DNA from: Variovorax paradoxus
GTDB lineage: Bacteria > Pseudomonadota > Gammaproteobacteria > Burkholderiales > Burkholderiaceae_C
DNA: 64,000 bases
Reading direction: 5' to 3'
Assembly: GCF_902712855.1 (NCBI RefSeq)
Contig: NZ_LR743507.1
Location: forward strand, 4,140,001-4,204,000
Shown here: piece by piece, positions 1-8,500 of the stretch
Numbering within the stretch: position 1 is the first letter of the stretch
Layout of the letters: each line of letters starts with the position of its first letter
Notes under the pieces: generated by a model
What the model was told of the DNA's origin: nothing
The model's database searches: none
Seen by the model: the letters and a program-made list of their open reading frames with translations, nothing else
Translations under genes and position numbers: made by a program

Positions 1-2463
1 GCCGGTGGCGACGATGCGGCCGCCCTCGCCGCCCGCGCCCGGCCCCATGTCGATCACCCAGTCGCAGGCCGCCACCCAGCGCATGTCGTGCTCCACCACG
101 ATGACCGTGTTGCCTGCATCGACCAGCCCGTCGAGCTGCGCCATCAGCCGGTCCATGTCGGCCGGATGCAGGCCGGTGGTGGGCTCGTCGAGCACGTAGA
201 GCGTGTCGCCGCGCTGCGCGCGCTGCAGCTCTGTCGCGAGCTTGATGCGCTGCGCCTCGCCGCCCGACAGTTCGGTGGCCGGCTGGCCCAGCCGCAGGTA
301 GCCGAGCCCGATGGCGCGCAGCAGCGCCAGCGGCCGCTCGACGACCGCATCGCCTTCGAAGAACGCATGCGCTTCGTCGACGGTGAGGCCGAGCACGTCG
401 GCGATGGTCTTGCCGCGCAGCGTCACCTTCAGCGTCTGCGGATTGAAGCGCGAGCCGTGGCAGGTGGGACACGGCGCGTAGACGCTCGGCATGAACAGCA
501 GCTCCACGCTCACGAAACCCTCGCCCTCGCAGGCCGGGCAGCGCCCCTTGGCCACGTTGAAGGAAAAACGGCCCGCGTCGTAGCGGTGCCTGCGCGCGGC
601 CGGCGTGCCGGCGAACAGCTTGCGCACGTCGTCGAACAGGCCGGTGTAGGTCGCGAGGTTCGACCTCGGCGTGCGGCCGATGGGCTTCTGATCGACGCGC
701 ACCAGCCGGCGGATGCGCTCGGCGCCCTGCACGATGCGCCCTGCGGTGCGCTCCGAAACAGCAGGCGCGGCGCCGGCTTCCTCCTCGGCCTCGGGCGGCT
801 CATCCCCCAGGTGCGCCGACACCAGCTCGACCAGGGCCTGCGTCACCAGGCTCGACTTGCCGGAGCCCGACACGCCGGTCACCGCTGTGAGCACGCCGAG
901 CGGAAACTCCGCGGCCAGCCGGTCGAGGTTGTTGCGCGAGATGCCCGCCAGCCTGAGCCAGCCCGACGGCGTGCGCGGTGCGCCGCTGCGCGGCTTCGGT
1001 TCTGCGAACAGGTACTTTGCCGTGTGCGAGCCCGCCACGCCGCGCAAGCCGTCGGGCGGCCCGCTGTAGAGCACCACGCCGCCCTTCTCGCCGGCATCCG
1101 GACCCACGTCGACCAGCCAGTCGGCATGGCGCATCAGCGACAGGTCGTGCTCGACCACGAACAGCGAATTGCCCGCGCCCTTGAGCATGTCGAGCGCCAC
1201 CACCAGCGCCTCGCCATCGGCCGGGTGCAGGCCTGCCGATGGCTCGTCGAGCACGTACACCACGCCGAACAGGTTCGAGCGGATCTGCGTGGCGAGCCGC
1301 AGCCGCTGCAGCTCGCCCGGCGACAACGTGGGCGTGCGCCGGTCGAGCGACAGGTAGCCCAGGCCCAGGCCGAGCAGGATGCCCAGACGCTCCACGATGT
1401 CGTGTGCCAGCCGCTGCGCGGCGATGCGTTTTTCTTCCGATTGGCGAGGCAGGCGGCCCGCCGCGATCGGCTTCAGCACGCGCACCAGTTCGCCCAGCGG
1501 CATGTGCGCGATCTCGCCGATGTCGAGCCCGGCCACGCGCACCGACAGCGATTCCTTCCTGAGCCGCTTGCCCTTGCACGAGGGGCACAGCGCGCCGGTC
1601 ATGAATCGCGAGACGCGGTTCTTCATGAGCGCGCTCTGCGTGGTCGCGAAGGTGTGCAGCACGTACCTGCGCGCGCCCGTGAAGGTGCCCTGGTAGCTCG
1701 GCGCCATCTTGCTGCGCAGCGCGGCGCGCGTCTCGGCGGGCGTGAAGCCGGCGTACACCGGCACCGTCGGCTGCTCGTCCGTGAACAGGATCCAGTCGCG
1801 CGCCTTCTTCGGCAGGTCGCGCCAGGGCTTGTCGACGTCGTAGCCCAGCGTCACGAGAATGTCGCGCAGGTTCTGCCCGTGCCAGGCCGGCGGCCATGCG
1901 GCAATGGCGCGCTCGCGGATGCTCAGCGAGTCGTCGGGCACCATCGACCGCTCGGTGACCTCGAACACGCGGCCGATGCCGTGGCACACCGGGCAGGCGC
2001 CCTGCGGCGTGTTGGGCGAGAAGTCCTCGGCGTGCAGCATGGGCTGGCGCGCCGGATAGTCGCCAGCGCGCGAATACAGCATGCGCAGCAGGTTCGACAG
2101 CGTGGTCACGCTGCCCACCGACGAGCGCGCGCCCGGCGTGCCGCGCTGCTGCTGGAGCGCCACCGCGGGCGGCAGGCCGTCGATGCTGTCGACCGCCGGG
2201 ACGCCGACCTGGTCGATGAGCCGGCGCGCATAAGGCGCCACCGACTCGAGGTAACGCCGCTGCGCCTCGGCATACAACGTGCCGAATGCGAGCGACGACT
2301 TGCCCGAGCCCGAGATGCCGGTGAACACCACCAGCGCATCGCGCGGGATGTCGACGTTCACCTGCTTGAGGTTATGCTCGCGCGCGCCGCGCACGCGCAC
2401 GAAACGCCCCGACGCGTCGTCGCGCGAACTGTTGTTGCTGTGATCGGAGTCGCCTGCATCCAT
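1..2463 (-). CDS. UvrA2-like excinuclease ATPase, 3' end outside window
   Basis: This is a tandem ABC-type ATPase of the UvrA family, truncated by the window edge after 821 codons. UvrA proteins scan DNA for bulky lesions as ATP-dependent dimers. The first Walker A (GISGSGKSS) lies near residue 49 and the second (GVSGSGKSS) near 529. The two ABC signatures are LSPGELQRL near 379 and LSGGEAQRI near 731. Zinc-module cysteine pairs are visible (CPVCHG, CPSCKG, CPACEG, CPTCHG). The second signature comes some 200-250 residues earlier than in canonical UvrA of about 940 residues. That fits the shorter UvrA2 class, which lacks the UvrB-binding insertion and is linked to drug or damage tolerance. 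The ATG at 2463 opens a frame in which homology starts within about 20 codons. Family is certain; the UvrA2 subclass is inferred from length. Confidence 0.88.
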   Translation of the reverse strand, partial: MDAGDSDHSNNSSRDDASGRFVRVRGAREHNLKQVNVDIPRDALVVFTGISGSGKSSLAFGTLYAEAQRRYLESVAPYARRLIDQVGVPAVDSIDGLPPAVALQQQRGTPGARSSVGSVTTLSNLLRMLYSRAGDYPARQPMLHAEDFSPNTPQGACPVCHGIGRVFEVTERSMVPDDSLSIRERAIAAWPPAWHGQNLRDILVTLGYDVDKPWRDLPKKARDWILFTDEQPTVPVYAGFTPAETRAALRSKMAPSYQGTFTGARRYVLHTFATTQSALMKNRVSRFMTGALCPSCKGKRLRKESLSVRVAGLDIGEIAHMPLGELVRVLKPIAAGRLPRQSEEKRIAAQRLAHDIVERLGILLGLGLGYLSLDRRTPTLSPGELQRLRLATQIRSNLFGVVYVLDEPSAGLHPADGEALVVALDMLKGAGNSLFVVEHDLSLMRHADWLVDVGPDAGEKGGVVLYSGPPDGLRGVAGSHTAKYLFAEPKPRSGAPRTPSGWLRLAGISRNNLDRLAAEFPLGVLTAVTGVSGSGKSSLVTQALVELVSAHLGDEPPEAEEEAGAAPAVSERTAGRIVQGAERIRRLVRVDQKPIGRTPRSNLATYTGLFDDVRKLFAGTPAARRHRYDAGRFSFNVAKGRCPACEGEGFVSVELLFMPSVYAPCPTCHGSRFNPQTLKVTLRGKTIADVLGLTVDEAHAFFEGDAVVERPLALLRAIGLGYLRLGQPATELSGGEAQRIKLATELQRAQRGDTLYVLDEPTTGLHPADMDRLMAQLDGLVDAGNTVIVVEHDMRWVAACDWVIDMGPGAGGEGGRIVATG

Positions 2464-2592
2464 GGTGACAACGACGTTAGCCAGCGGCATTGCCGCGCCC
2501 GGTCAGTACGCGGCACCGCGCGCTGTAGGAGAAGCGGGAGTCGTCGCAGATGGCCTACAGACAAGTGCCGCGCGCTGCGCCATGGTGAAGGC

Positions 2593-2799
2593 ATGACACA
2601 TCCCATCGAACTCACCATCGAGGAGCCGCTGCCGGGTGCTTATGTCTGGCAGCTGCTCGAAACCGACGACAAGGGCACGCACCCACGCGTGCTGAGCAAG
2701 GCGTACGACGCCGCGGAGAGCTACGAGCTGGCGTTGTCTGCCGGCCAGCGCGCGCTGAAGAGCGCCATCCGCGACCGTGTGCAGGCCGCACCGGGCTGA
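2593..2799 (+). CDS. hypothetical 68-aa protein
   Basis: A small acidic, soluble protein that starts MTHPIELTIEEPLPG and ends RDRVQAAPG. Codons are strongly G/C-ending like neighbouring genes, which argues for a real gene. There is no signal peptide or membrane segment. The middle (LSKAYDAAESYELAL) could form an amphipathic helix. It is divergent from the UvrA2-like gene, with 129 bp between the starts, and only a weak purine run precedes the ATG. I do not recognise a family and assign no function. Confidence 0.6.
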   Translation: MTHPIELTIEEPLPGAYVWQLLETDDKGTHPRVLSKAYDAAESYELALSAGQRALKSAIRDRVQAAPG

Positions 2800-2812
2800 T
2801 CGCCTCCCACAC

Positions 2813-2909
2813 CCTGCGTTTGCGCAGGGTTCGCCGACACCGCCTGCGCCTGCGCCTGCGCAGGGGTTTGCCTATACCGCCTGCGCCTACGCAGGGTTTG
2901 CCGACACCG
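2813..2909. repeat. three tandem copies of a ~30-bp palindrome-containing unit
   Basis: Units lie at 2813-2842, 2843-2879 and 2880-2909. Each begins with an inverted repeat of the form CCTGCG-N4-CGCAGG (the second copy carries extra CCTGCG steps) and ends with a shared tail close to GTTTGCCGACACCG. The block fills the gap between two convergent genes. The last copy contains the stop codon and the last five codons of the hydrolase on the minus strand. The stems could act as a bidirectional terminator or mRNA stabiliser, but there is no T-run. Confidence 0.7.
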
Positions 2910-3678
2910 GCCGCGTGAGTGCGCCGGGCGACTTGGCGCCCTCCGAGCGCGCGCCCTGCGTCATCTCGGTCATCCACGACACCAGCAACTGGCCGTAGGC
3001 CTGGCGCCACATCTGCTTCGAGAGTGCGTGATCGGCGTCGGAGATGACGCGGTAGGTCACCGACCGCACGCTCTGGAACGCCGCCCGGTAGTTGGTGATC
3101 ACGGGATGCGGCACGATCTGGTCGTGCTCCGATTCCACAATGAGCACGTCGCCGCGGAATGCCGCACAGGCAGCGAGCGCACGGTTGTCCTTCGGCCCCA
3201 CCAGCGAGCGGCGGTACGCAAGCAGGTCCGAGCGGCTGAGCTCTCCCTTCGGCTTGTCCCATTCGCGGTCCCGATAGAGCGCCGGCGCTCGCAGCGCAAG
3301 CCATCGCACGCGCCGCATCGCGCTCACCAGTGCCGCAAGGTAGCCGCCGTAGCTGCTGCCCACGATGGCGATCGAGGCGGGGTCGACCGACGGATGCCCC
3401 ACCAGCGTGTCGTAGGCCGCGAGCACGTCGTGCAGGTTGTCTTCCCGGGTCACCTCAAGGCGCTGTGCCGCATGCCGCGCGTGGCCGCGCAGGTCGAAAG
3501 TGAGGCACACGCACCCGAGCGCCGCGATCTCGTGCGCGCGCGCGATGTACTGTTCCTGGCTGCCGTCCCATCCATGCACCAGCAGCACGCCGGGCACGAC
3601 GTTCGAGGCGGCCACCAGCGTGCCGTCGATGTGCTGTCCGTCCACGGGAATGTCGATGGTGTTATGTCGCGTTGGCAT
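2887..3678 (-). CDS. alpha/beta hydrolase (dienelactone hydrolase/acyl-peptidase type)
   Basis: A 263-aa cytoplasmic serine hydrolase. The oxyanion region is HGWDG (35-39). The nucleophile elbow GSSYGG places the catalytic serine at 109. The acid is probably Asp186 in SEHDQIV and the histidine His217 in DADHALS. There is no signal peptide. The start overlaps the 3' end of the DUF3182 gene by 17 bp on the same strand, so the two are probably translationally coupled. The C-terminus is encoded inside the last copy of a tandem palindromic repeat, so the final residues may be recent. The substrate cannot be read from sequence. Confidence 0.88.
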   Translation of the reverse strand: MPTRHNTIDIPVDGQHIDGTLVAASNVVPGVLLVHGWDGSQEQYIARAHEIAALGCVCLTFDLRGHARHAAQRLEVTREDNLHDVLAAYDTLVGHPSVDPASIAIVGSSYGGYLAALVSAMRRVRWLALRAPALYRDREWDKPKGELSRSDLLAYRRSLVGPKDNRALAACAAFRGDVLIVESEHDQIVPHPVITNYRAAFQSVRSVTYRVISDADHALSKQMWRQAYGQLLVSWMTEMTQGARSEGAKSPGALTRPVSANPA

Positions 3679-4876
3679 GCGGTGTCAGCAAGGCATATTT
3701 GGTCAGGGGCCCGACGCGGCTGTCGATGCCCTGGTAATGGACGATGGCGCCCGGCGGCGCAAGCACGCCTTCGCCGTATTCCTCGTGCGTCGAAGCCTGC
3801 ACGCGCCAGCAGGCGGGGTCCGCGCGGAAGTGCTCGAGGGCCGCAAGCTCCGCGCCGCTCGCACCGCCCAGGCGCCACGACTGCTCGAGCACGCCCGAGC
3901 GCCAGATGCCGCCCGCACCCATGCCCTGCGCCACGTCGTAGTTGATGCGCGAAGCGAAGAAGCCGGGGTAGCAGTCGATCACAGCCTGGTGATAGCGCAT
4001 GGCCTGGTCGATGGCCAGGCGCAGTCCGGGCGCGAGGCCGCTGTCTGCCAGCAGGACGTCGAAGCCGCCGCGCACCAGCGTGAGGTCGGAGCCGCCGTAC
4101 ACCTCGATCCCGGCGTTGTCGCGCGTGAGCCGCTGGCTGCCGTGGTAGCTCAGCGTGGTGGGGCCGACCGTGACCTGTCCCACGCTGAAGGTCAGGGGCC
4201 GGTCGAGGTTCTCCTCGAGCACCACGCCATGTGCCGCAAGCTCGGCGGCGTCCATGCCTTCGAGACACGCGTCCAGCGCTGCAGCGTCGGCGGCGACGCG
4301 CTGGCCCCTGCCACCAGTGGCGCGCACCTGCTTCACGCGCACGGGGCCGGCTTCGAGCAGCGTGCGACCGGCACGGCGCGCATCGTCACGGGAGAAGGCG
4401 GAAAAGCCCTGGAGCACCGCCTGCGGCACGCGCGCCGCAAACGACGGGTCCCAGCCCTCGGGCCGCGCTGCCGACGGCCCCGCCACGCCGTGCGTGATCG
4501 CCTTGGTCGCCACGAAGGGCCGCGGCACCACGCCGCCGAACAGGTCGTGCAGCGACGAGATGCCGAGGGATTGCGCCACGTCCGTGCTGGGGAGGGTGTC
4601 GCTGGGCACCACGTACAGCGGCCGCATGTAGATACCCGCCGGGTCATGCTCGCCGGCGAAATCGAAGCCCTTCAGCGCCGCGAGCCTCTCCGCGAAATTG
4701 CGTCGCGTGGCGCGCTCGTGGTCGCTGCAGTAGGCGCTCGGGTCGGCGCTCCAGGTCACCGTGCTCCCGTGCGGCCTGATGTCGTCTCGGACAGCGGCGT
4801 CGGGCGGCGCGGTGCCGGGCACTCCCGGCATGACGACGCGTCTGACCTGCCCATCGATCGTGACGAGAGACTCCAT
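3662..4876 (-). CDS. DUF3182 family protein
   Basis: A 404-aa protein I recognise as DUF3182, a family of unknown function found mainly in Burkholderiales, often beside a hydrolase as here. It has no signal peptide or membrane helices. The middle contains VRVKQVRATGGRGQ and, later, FASRINYDVAQGMG. This layout is reminiscent of ATP-grasp enzymes, but that is only an impression. I chose the ATG at 4876 because AGGAG lies seven bases upstream; the frame stays open to 4939. It overlaps the downstream hydrolase start by 17 bp. The role is unknown, and the coupling suggests the pair act together. Confidence 0.8.
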   Translation of the reverse strand: MESLVTIDGQVRRVVMPGVPGTAPPDAAVRDDIRPHGSTVTWSADPSAYCSDHERATRRNFAERLAALKGFDFAGEHDPAGIYMRPLYVVPSDTLPSTDVAQSLGISSLHDLFGGVVPRPFVATKAITHGVAGPSAARPEGWDPSFAARVPQAVLQGFSAFSRDDARRAGRTLLEAGPVRVKQVRATGGRGQRVAADAAALDACLEGMDAAELAAHGVVLEENLDRPLTFSVGQVTVGPTTLSYHGSQRLTRDNAGIEVYGGSDLTLVRGGFDVLLADSGLAPGLRLAIDQAMRYHQAVIDCYPGFFASRINYDVAQGMGAGGIWRSGVLEQSWRLGGASGAELAALEHFRADPACWRVQASTHEEYGEGVLAPPGAIVHYQGIDSRVGPLTKYALLTPHANAT

Positions 4877-5028
4877 GAGCATCTCCTGCCTGCATGACTT
4901 GCACATGCGCCGCACCGCCTGAACGGCCGTATGCGGCAACGGGTTTGTCGTTTGCCTGGCCGGGTGGCCCTTTCGCCCGTTCGACCGTTCGCCCTTAGCC
5001 CTTTCGAGCCTCAGCGAAGCAGCGTCGG

Positions 5029-5361
5029 TTACTTCGGCGTGCCGCCGGGTACCGGCTTCGGCTTGCCAGGACGGCGTTCGTCGCGCGTTTCTGCGCGCCG
5101 CTCGCCCGCCTGCGCAGCACGGTCGTTGCCGATGGCGCCGCCTTCGGGCGTGCGGGCCTCGTCGCCCGGCTGCCCGCGCACCATTCCCGGTGCGCGACGG
5201 TCCTTCCGGGCTTCACCCGCCATCTCCGACTTGCCGGTCGCCACGCCGGGCGTGTTGGGCGGCACGGCCGCGCCGGGCGGATTCGACTGCGCCGCGGCGG
5301 AACCGGCGGCCACGAGCATGGCGGCCATGAGGACAGGTGCAAGTTTCGCAAGTTTCTTCAT
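5029..5361 (-). CDS. small secreted Pro/Arg-rich hypothetical protein
   Basis: A 110-aa protein with a clear Sec signal peptide: Lys-rich MKKLAKLAP, then a hydrophobic core and an AAA-Q cleavage site near residue 25. The mature part is hydrophilic, rich in Pro, Gly, Arg and Glu, with no cysteine and little predicted order (for example RAETRDERRPGKPKP). The ATG at 5361 is preceded by AGGAG at seven bases. It is probably periplasmic. No family or function recognised. It is separate from the large operon whose last gene ends at 5522, upstream on the same strand. Confidence 0.75.
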   Translation of the reverse strand: MKKLAKLAPVLMAAMLVAAGSAAAQSNPPGAAVPPNTPGVATGKSEMAGEARKDRRAPGMVRGQPGDEARTPEGGAIGNDRAAQAGERRAETRDERRPGKPKPVPGGTPK

Positions 5362-5521
5362 CGGGAACTCCTGGCGGCGAGCGCCAACGTTGGGCAAAAA
5401 AGTAAAAGAAGCAACGCCGCAGACATTCTTCGGGTGTTTGAGTGGCTTCTGCGTCGACCACAGGTTCGGCGCGGCTGCGCACGGCCCGCGTAGGAAACCT
5501 GCGCATCCGCATAGGAGCAAA

Positions 5522-8500
5522 TCACCACGACGGGCGTGTTGTGTGCTCGACCCGTCGAAATGCCGCCCACGGAACATGGCGAAGCGCCTCCGACAATTGC
5601 AGCGCTTCGCCGTCCACCGTGATGCGCTCTCCGGTCAGCAGGTTCTCCATGACCGTGCCCGGCGCCCAGTCCGCAGGCAGGCGAACCGACGTGCCGCGCC
5701 AGGTGTCGCCGCCCGCAAGCGCAGGCACGGTGCCCGCTCCCGGTGCGAGCCCGACGAACAGCCGCCCCGCCACCACCAGCATCGCATCGCTGCCGAGACG
5801 CCGTTCGAAGGCCACCACATGCCGCGCGAGCGCACCTTCGGCGGCGAGCCCCTCATAGCCGCCTTCGCTGAACAGCGCGGGATTCTCGCGCCGCAGCGAC
5901 AGCAGTCGCCAGATGAACCACAGCTTCGCGCGGCCGTCGTGCGGCGCCGCGGCCAGCGCCTGCACGCGCTTGGCGAGTACCTCGCCGTCCGCGGCGCCGG
6001 CCATGGCGCGCAATTCGCGCAGCCGCCGCTGCCGCACCGTGTAATCGACCGGACGCCGGTTGTCGGGGTCGACCAGGCTCAGCTCGACGAGTTCGCTGCC
6101 CTGGTACAGGTCGGGAACGCCGGGCGACGCGTACTTCAGCAGCGTGAGCGTGAGGCCGTTCCAGGCACCGAACCACGAGAGCCGGTCGGCCAGCTTCTGC
6201 AGGTCCGACAGGCAGCCGCCCTCGCCCAGGTCGGAAAGAATGCCGCGAACGAAGCCTTCGAGCGCGGCTTCGTAGTCGGCGTCGGGCTGCGTCCAGCGCG
6301 TGCGCAGCTTGGCCTCGCGCGCGGCCTTCTGCATGTACTGCCAGATGCGTTCGGTGAACTCCGGCCCGGTGGTCGCATCGATTCCGCCCGGCGGCAGCGT
6401 GCCCAGCAAGGTCTGGTACAGCAGGTATTCGTCGGCGTGCGAAGGCGCGTCGGGCGTTTCCAGCCTGCGGCGCGTGTCGCGGCACAGGCCGTGCCAGCGC
6501 GTCAGCGCCAGCACCCAGTCGTTGGGCATCTCGGAGAGCACGTCGATGCGGTTGCGCACGTCTTCCGAGCGCTTGTTGTCGTGCGTCGACGTGGCGAGCA
6601 TGGTGTGCGGCCAGCGCCGCGCGCGGTCGGCGCTCAGCGCATGGAACGCGTCCACCTCGATGCCGAAGCGGTCCGGTTCGCCGCCGACCTCGTTGAGAGA
6701 GCTCAGCGGAAAGTAGCGATAGAAGGCCGTGTCCTCCACGCCCTTGGCCGTGACCGGCGCGCTGAACTGCTGGAAGCGCACGGCAAAGCGCCGCACCCGC
6801 TCGGCCAGCGCCGGCGATGCGCCCTCCACCGCCTCGCCGCGCAACGCGCGCCGCACGAAGCCGAACACCGAGCGATCGGCGTCGCTGCTCTGGCGCTCGG
6901 CTGCGGCGGTGGCTTCCGCGATGAAGCGCTCGTCCTGTTCCGACGCCGAATCCACGATGTAGGTGCGGTACACCGGCATGCAGGCCGCCACGTCGGCCAG
7001 TGCGCGGCGCAGCGCATTGAGCGTGTAGTCGCGCGTGCCGCGGTCGGCCCGCGCGATGCGCAGCAGCTCGCTCGACAGCACGTTGAGTTCCGACGACAGC
7101 GCGTTGCGCATCACCTCGCGCCTGCCGGCCTGCGAGAGCGCGTGAAAGCCCTGCGTCTCTCCCGTGAAGCGGCGCCACGCATGGCCGATGGTCTCTGCGG
7201 CCGTGGTGTCGACCAGCACGCCGTTGGCCACGTTGGCGAAGCGGTAGCCGGTGGTGCCGTGCACATGCCAGCTCTCCGGGACCTCCTCGTCGTTGGCCGC
7301 GATCTTCTCGGCCACCACGTAGAGCGGTCGCGCCGGCCGGCCCTGCGCATCTTGCCCCGGCAGCACCAGCCCGGCGCGGCGCGCGTAGCCCTGCTGCAGC
7401 TTCTCGAAGTAGCGCGCAGGGTCGTACAGGCCATCGGGATGGTCGATGCGCAGCCCGTCCACCTTGCCGGCCGCCGCAAGATCGAGCGCGAACGACTGCG
7501 TGGCCTCGAACACGTCGTCGCGCTCCATGCGCACGGCGGCAAGGTCGTTGATGTCGAAGAAGCGGCGGTAGTTGATCTCGTCCGCCGCCATGCGCCAGTG
7601 GGCCAGCCGGTAGGCCTGCGCCTCGATCAACGCATGGAGCGCATCGCGTGCCTCGGGCGTGGGCAGGTTCAGTTCGGCCACCGCCATGGCCAGCGCCTTG
7701 GCCACCGACGGATGCCGCTGCGCGAGCCGGGCCAGGCGCGCCTTCAGCAGCTCCTTGTCGCGCGCCCGCTCCAGGCGCTTCTCGGGCTCGTCCGCGTCAC
7801 GCCCCGGCAGGTGGCCGAAGGCGGTGGCGATGCTCGCCAGGCTCGCGGCATCGTCGGCCGACGCATCGAGCTGCGCCAGGGCGCGCGACAGCACCGCGGG
7901 GTAGCGTTCGGGCGCCAGCGGAAAGCGGTGGTCGAAGTACATGAGCGCGAAGGCGCCTTGCTCGGGCTCGAAGTGCAGCACCAGTTCGCCGCTGGCCAGC
8001 ACCTCGCCGTAGTGGCCTCCGAGCACCGGCAGCAGCACCTTGCCGGTCAGCTCGACGTTCAGCGGCTGCCAGTCGATGTCGAAATGCTGCGCATAGAGCG
8101 AGGCCGGGCCGTTCTCCAGCACATCCATCCACCACGCGTTGTCGGCGCCGAACACGCCCATGTGGTTGGGCACCATGTCCAGCAGCTGGCCCATGCCGTG
8201 CGCCTGCAGCGCCGCCACGAAGCGCGAAAAACCTTCCTCGCCGCCGAGCTCGGGATTGATCTCGTCGTGCGCCACCACGTCGTAGCCGTGCATGCTGCCC
8301 GCACGGGCGCGCTGGATCGGCGAACAGTACACGTGGCTCACGCCCAGCTCGGCCAGGTACGGCAGCACGCGGATCGCGTCGTCGAAGCCGAAGTCCTTGT
8401 GGAACTGCAGCCGGTAGGTGGCGCGCGGCACGCGAGCCTGCAGCGCCTGCGGTTCGCTCGGGTCGCGGCGCAGCCTCGGCGAAGGCCGTGCCTCGCGCAG

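Noticed and set aside
88..2577. Long plus-strand open frame over the UvrA2-like gene
   Set aside because: Walker and ABC signatures are in the minus strand. Only the last 68 codons of this frame, from 2593, look like a gene.
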